Assembly (NCBI GenBank): GCA_017652345.1
Contig: JAGCBE010000461.1
Location: forward strand, 1-6,849
Origin: Methanobrevibacter sp.
GTDB taxonomy: Archaea > Methanobacteriota > Methanobacteria > Methanobacteriales > Methanobacteriaceae
Reading direction: 5' to 3'
DNA: 6,849 nucleotides
Part shown: one piece after another, positions 4,771 through 6,849 of the stretch
How the letters are laid out: each line of letters starts with the position of its first letter
How positions within the stretch are numbered: the stretch's first letter is position 1
Notes under the pieces: generated by a model
Told to the model about the DNA's origin: nothing
Databases searched by the model: none
What the model saw: only the letters and a program-made list of their open reading frames with translations
Position numbers and translations under genes: made by a program

Positions 4771-5763
4771 ATGAAAGACATATTCGATAATACAAAATTT
4801 GGCAGATTTAATCTTAAAAGCAGGATTATTAGAACTGGATTATGGGAATCACAAAATGAAGGTACACATGGCCTTTCTCAAGATATCTTTAACAGATATG
4901 AAAATTTAGCAAAAAACAATGTGGGTCTGATTATCACTGAATTGATTTCATTATATTCTCATGATAGGTTTAGCGATTATTCAGATTACATCAATTATCC
5001 TTACTTCATCAAGGAATTCAAGGAATTGACTGAAATGGTCCATGAGCATGATATCCCTATTTTTGCACAGATTGGCTTCATCAACTGTAATGTCAATGGA
5101 AAGCAGATGATGGAAGTCAATGATTTGACTATTGAGGATATAAGAAAAATTCAAGCGGATTACCTTGTAGCTGCTAAAAAAATTGCATTTGCAGGATTTG
5201 ATGGAATACAATTGAATATTGGCAATAACTATTTCCTATCAAGGGTTATGGATCCATTTGAAAATCAAAGGGAAGACAATTATGGTGGAAATACATATAA
5301 TAGAGTCAGAATGGTATTGGAGATAATCAAATTCATTAAGGATACAACTGATTTGCATGTTCACTGTCGTGTGAATTTGTATAAGGATCCTGAGGATTCA
5401 CTTGAGATCTGCAGGATACTTGCTGAAAATGGTGCAGATAGTTTGCAGATTACCAAGTTCCTTTCCCCACAATACTTTAGGAAAGCATTGTCAAATGAAA
5501 ACATGTTGGTGGATTTTACAGATAAGGTTGCAAGTGAGGTTTCAATCCCTGTTGTCTTAGGTGGAGGATTATCCAATATGAAGTCTATGAATGATTTAAT
5601 GAACAGAACAAATATTGAATTTTTCTCAATGCACAGGCCATTTGTGAGGAACCAATCCCTATTGAGCGAATGGAAAGAGAATGGGTATGGTGAATCAGAT
5701 TGCAAAACATGTAATAACTGCTATTGGAAAAAGGATAGCACTTGCCTTATCAAATCAGAATGA
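4771..5763 (+). CDS. Old Yellow Enzyme-family flavin oxidoreductase, paralogue 2
   Basis: A 330-residue sister of the preceding gene, alike over its whole length and about half identical by eye, starting with the same MKDIFDN. Barrel motifs: LKSRIIRTGLWESQ near 15, VGLIITELISLYS (51-63), FAQIGF (98-103), then GFDGIQLNIGNNYFLSRVMDPFENQREDNYGGN (142-174), CRVN (199-202), LGGGL (263-267) and RPF (289-291). At the active-site positions it has Asn149, Asn152 and Tyr154, so the His pair is replaced by two Asn but the Tyr is kept, unlike its sister. The loop after CRVN is shorter and lacks the GG of paralogue 1. The four C-terminal cysteines fall at 311, 314, 317 and 325, the same numbers as in paralogue 1. 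Cytosolic, single-domain, probably FMN-binding; electron donor and substrate unknown. Probably a local duplication followed by specialisation under the same operator. Confidence 0.88.
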   Translation: MKDIFDNTKFGRFNLKSRIIRTGLWESQNEGTHGLSQDIFNRYENLAKNNVGLIITELISLYSHDRFSDYSDYINYPYFIKEFKELTEMVHEHDIPIFAQIGFINCNVNGKQMMEVNDLTIEDIRKIQADYLVAAKKIAFAGFDGIQLNIGNNYFLSRVMDPFENQREDNYGGNTYNRVRMVLEIIKFIKDTTDLHVHCRVNLYKDPEDSLEICRILAENGADSLQITKFLSPQYFRKALSNENMLVDFTDKVASEVSIPVVLGGGLSNMKSMNDLMNRTNIEFFSMHRPFVRNQSLLSEWKENGYGESDCKTCNNCYWKKDSTCLIKSE

Positions 5764-5774
5764 ATGATATTCTA

Positions 5775-5813
5775 TTTTTTTTAAGTTGTAGATGATTTGA
5801 TGTCCTCTTTTTA
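5775..5813 (+). repeat. 39-bp direct repeat, copy 1, with terminator T-tracts
   Basis: T8-AAGTTGTAGATGATTTGATG followed by TCCTCTTTTTA recurs at 5829-5867 with three differences and a 54-bp offset. Both copies lie right after the second reductase gene and hold T runs that would end its transcript. Confidence 0.6.
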
Positions 5814-5836
5814 TCTTTTTTATTTTATTTTTTTTT
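5775..5836 (+). terminator. T-rich terminator region of the second flavin reductase gene
   Basis: There are four T runs of five or more in 62 bases (5775-5782, 5808-5812, 5816-5820, 5828-5836) downstream of the TGA at 5761-5763, a typical archaeal multi-tract terminator. Confidence 0.5.
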
Positions 5837-5867
5837 AAGTTGTAGCTGGTTTGATGTCATCTTTTTA
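5829..5867 (+). repeat. 39-bp direct repeat, copy 2, reaching the stop codon of the convergent bioF-like gene
   Basis: Second copy of the repeat at 5775-5813. Its right end covers the TAA (minus strand, 5865-5867) of the bioF-like gene. Together the copies give a double T-rich terminator for the plus-strand transcript. On the minus strand they are A-rich and would not terminate bioF. Confidence 0.6.
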
Positions 5868-6849
5868 CTCATTTCCTTTTTTAATATTTTTCCAAATTTT
5901 TATAATTGCTTTTGCAGTGAATTCTATTTCTTCTTTGGTATGGCTAGCCATTATTGTCAATCTTAATCTGCTCATATCTTTAGGCACTGATGGCGGTCTG
6001 ATTGCTGAAACCAATATTCCTTCTTCTTTTAGTTGATTAGAGAATCTATTTGCCAGGTCTGCAGGGCCTATGATTATTGGAATGATTGGTGTTTCTCCAT
6101 CAATTACATTCAATCCTCCGTCTACAAGGAGTTTTCTCATAATTCTTGTATTTATGTTTAGATTGTCCAGATACTCTTTGCTGTTTTCTTTAAGTAGGTT
6201 TAAGGCAGTATTAGCGCTAGCTATTGTAGATGGTGAAAGTGCTGTAGAAAATATGAATGGTCTTGATTTGTTTATAAGATAATCTATGTAGACTTGCTTT
6301 CCACAAACAAATCCCCCCTCTGATGCAAGTGCCTTGCTTAAGGTTCCTATTTGCAAATCAACAGAGTCAGTTAGGTCAATTCCAGTTTTGTCCTTATAGT
6401 ATTCGACGGTGCCCTTTCCGTTTTTACCGATGACTCCAGTTGCATGGGCTTCATCAATTATAAGTGTGCAGTTGTAGTTGTCAGCTATTTCCACAAGTTC
6501 TGGGAGTGGAGCAATGTCTCCATCCATGCTGAATACTCCATCACTAACTATGAAAAAATTAGAATTATTATTTTTTTCTTCATTATTTTTTGTAGACTCT
6601 TCCAATTCAATTTGGATTAATCTTTCCAAATCTTCTGTATCTTTGTGTTTGTAAACTTTTACTTTAGCTTTAGAGATTCTTGTTCCATCTATAATGCTTG
6701 CATGATTCAATTGATCAGAGAAAATGACATCATTTTCTTTTGTAAGAGCATAAATCACTCCTAAATTAGTCATATATCCTGTATTAAAAATAAGTGTGGA
6801 TTCAACGTTTTTAAACTCTGAGATATTGTTTTCAAGTTCTCTAGCCTCA
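5865..6849 (-). CDS. bioF: Alpha-oxoamine synthase, probably 8-amino-7-oxononanoate synthase (5' end outside window)
   Basis: A PLP enzyme of the alpha-oxoamine synthase group. BioF joins pimeloyl thioester and alanine with loss of CO2 in biotin synthesis. 327 residues are in view from the window edge; about 60 N-terminal residues are missing. The ATG at 6773 is internal, since the frame reads on upstream as ELENNISEFKNVESTLIFNT, a normal BioF stretch. Motifs by window residue: His49 in QLNHASIIDG (stacks on PLP), VSDGVFSMDGDIAPLPEL near 102-117, Asp132 and His135 in IIDEAHATGVIG, and the PLP Lys172 in GTLSKALAS, followed by GGFVCG and RPFIFSTALSP. A low-complexity Asn/Glu/Lys insert (coded by about 6561-6599) lengthens the loop before VSDGVF. 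Glycine C-acetyltransferase (Kbl) is the main alternative. It converges on the second reductase gene and is not obviously linked to it in function. Confidence 0.85.
   Translation of the reverse strand, partial: EARELENNISEFKNVESTLIFNTGYMTNLGVIYALTKENDVIFSDQLNHASIIDGTRISKAKVKVYKHKDTEDLERLIQIELEESTKNNEEKNNNSNFFIVSDGVFSMDGDIAPLPELVEIADNYNCTLIIDEAHATGVIGKNGKGTVEYYKDKTGIDLTDSVDLQIGTLSKALASEGGFVCGKQVYIDYLINKSRPFIFSTALSPSTIASANTALNLLKENSKEYLDNLNINTRIMRKLLVDGGLNVIDGETPIIPIIIGPADLANRFSNQLKEEGILVSAIRPPSVPKDMSRLRLTIMASHTKEEIEFTAKAIIKIWKNIKKGNE

Noticed and set aside
4981..5705. Minus-strand open frames inside the second reductase gene (and 4420-4614 inside the first)
   Set aside because: Shadows of well-supported plus-strand genes; no ribosome-binding sites or recognisable domains.
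5775..5867. Repeats as a CRISPR array or IS ends
   Set aside because: Only two imperfect copies as direct repeats, no spacer series, no transposase and no inverted termini.
5851..6282. Plus-strand frames at 5851-6036 and 6070-6282, the first looking hydrophobic
   Set aside because: Antisense to the bioF-like gene; the hydrophobic look comes from the complement of AT-rich codons.

Overview
The window is AT-rich (about one third G+C by eye). It looks like a host-associated methanogen of the Methanobrevibacter type (Methanobacteriales). The reasons are archaeal TATA boxes, Shine-Dalgarno sites of the GGTGA/GAGG type, T-tract terminators without strong hairpins, and an RNase P RNA gene driven by a TATA box. 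The genus is an inference.

Layout. 1-1068 (+): the 3' part of an ATP-grasp ligase gene whose frame is cut by one in-frame TAG at 871-873 and then runs on for 64 sense codons. 1144-1440 (+): RNase P RNA with promoter and T-rich terminator. 1538-2989 (-): a two-gene unit, a FrnE-type DsbA-family thiol oxidoreductase followed by a UPF0173 metallo-beta-lactamase-fold hydrolase. 3113-3493 (+): an HxlR-family regulator divergent from the DsbA gene. 3671-4657 and 4771-5763 (+): two tandem paralogues of the Old Yellow Enzyme (NADH:flavin oxidoreductase) family, each with its own promoter. 5865-6849 (-): most of an alpha-oxoamine synthase, probably 8-amino-7-oxononanoate synthase (BioF), running off the right end.

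Main observation. The three plus-strand promoters of the central block (hxlR-like gene, first reductase, second reductase) each carry an 18-bp site of consensus RGTAATTnTnnARTTACT, with 13 of 18 columns invariant. In both reductase promoters the site ends exactly 36 bases before the ATG, with the same TATA core and the same AATAAACTAA block in between. A decayed fourth copy lies 58 bp upstream of the first reductase's site. I infer that the HxlR protein, which has a Cys-Pro motif of the kind used for thiol sensing in some HxlR proteins, represses itself and both reductases. The gene set (thiol oxidoreductase, cysteine-containing regulator, two unusual flavin reductases) suggests a redox or electrophile response module.

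The two reductases have lost the usual His pair of the Old Yellow Enzyme active site, each in a different way, and share an unusual four-cysteine C-terminus. Their substrates cannot be told from sequence.
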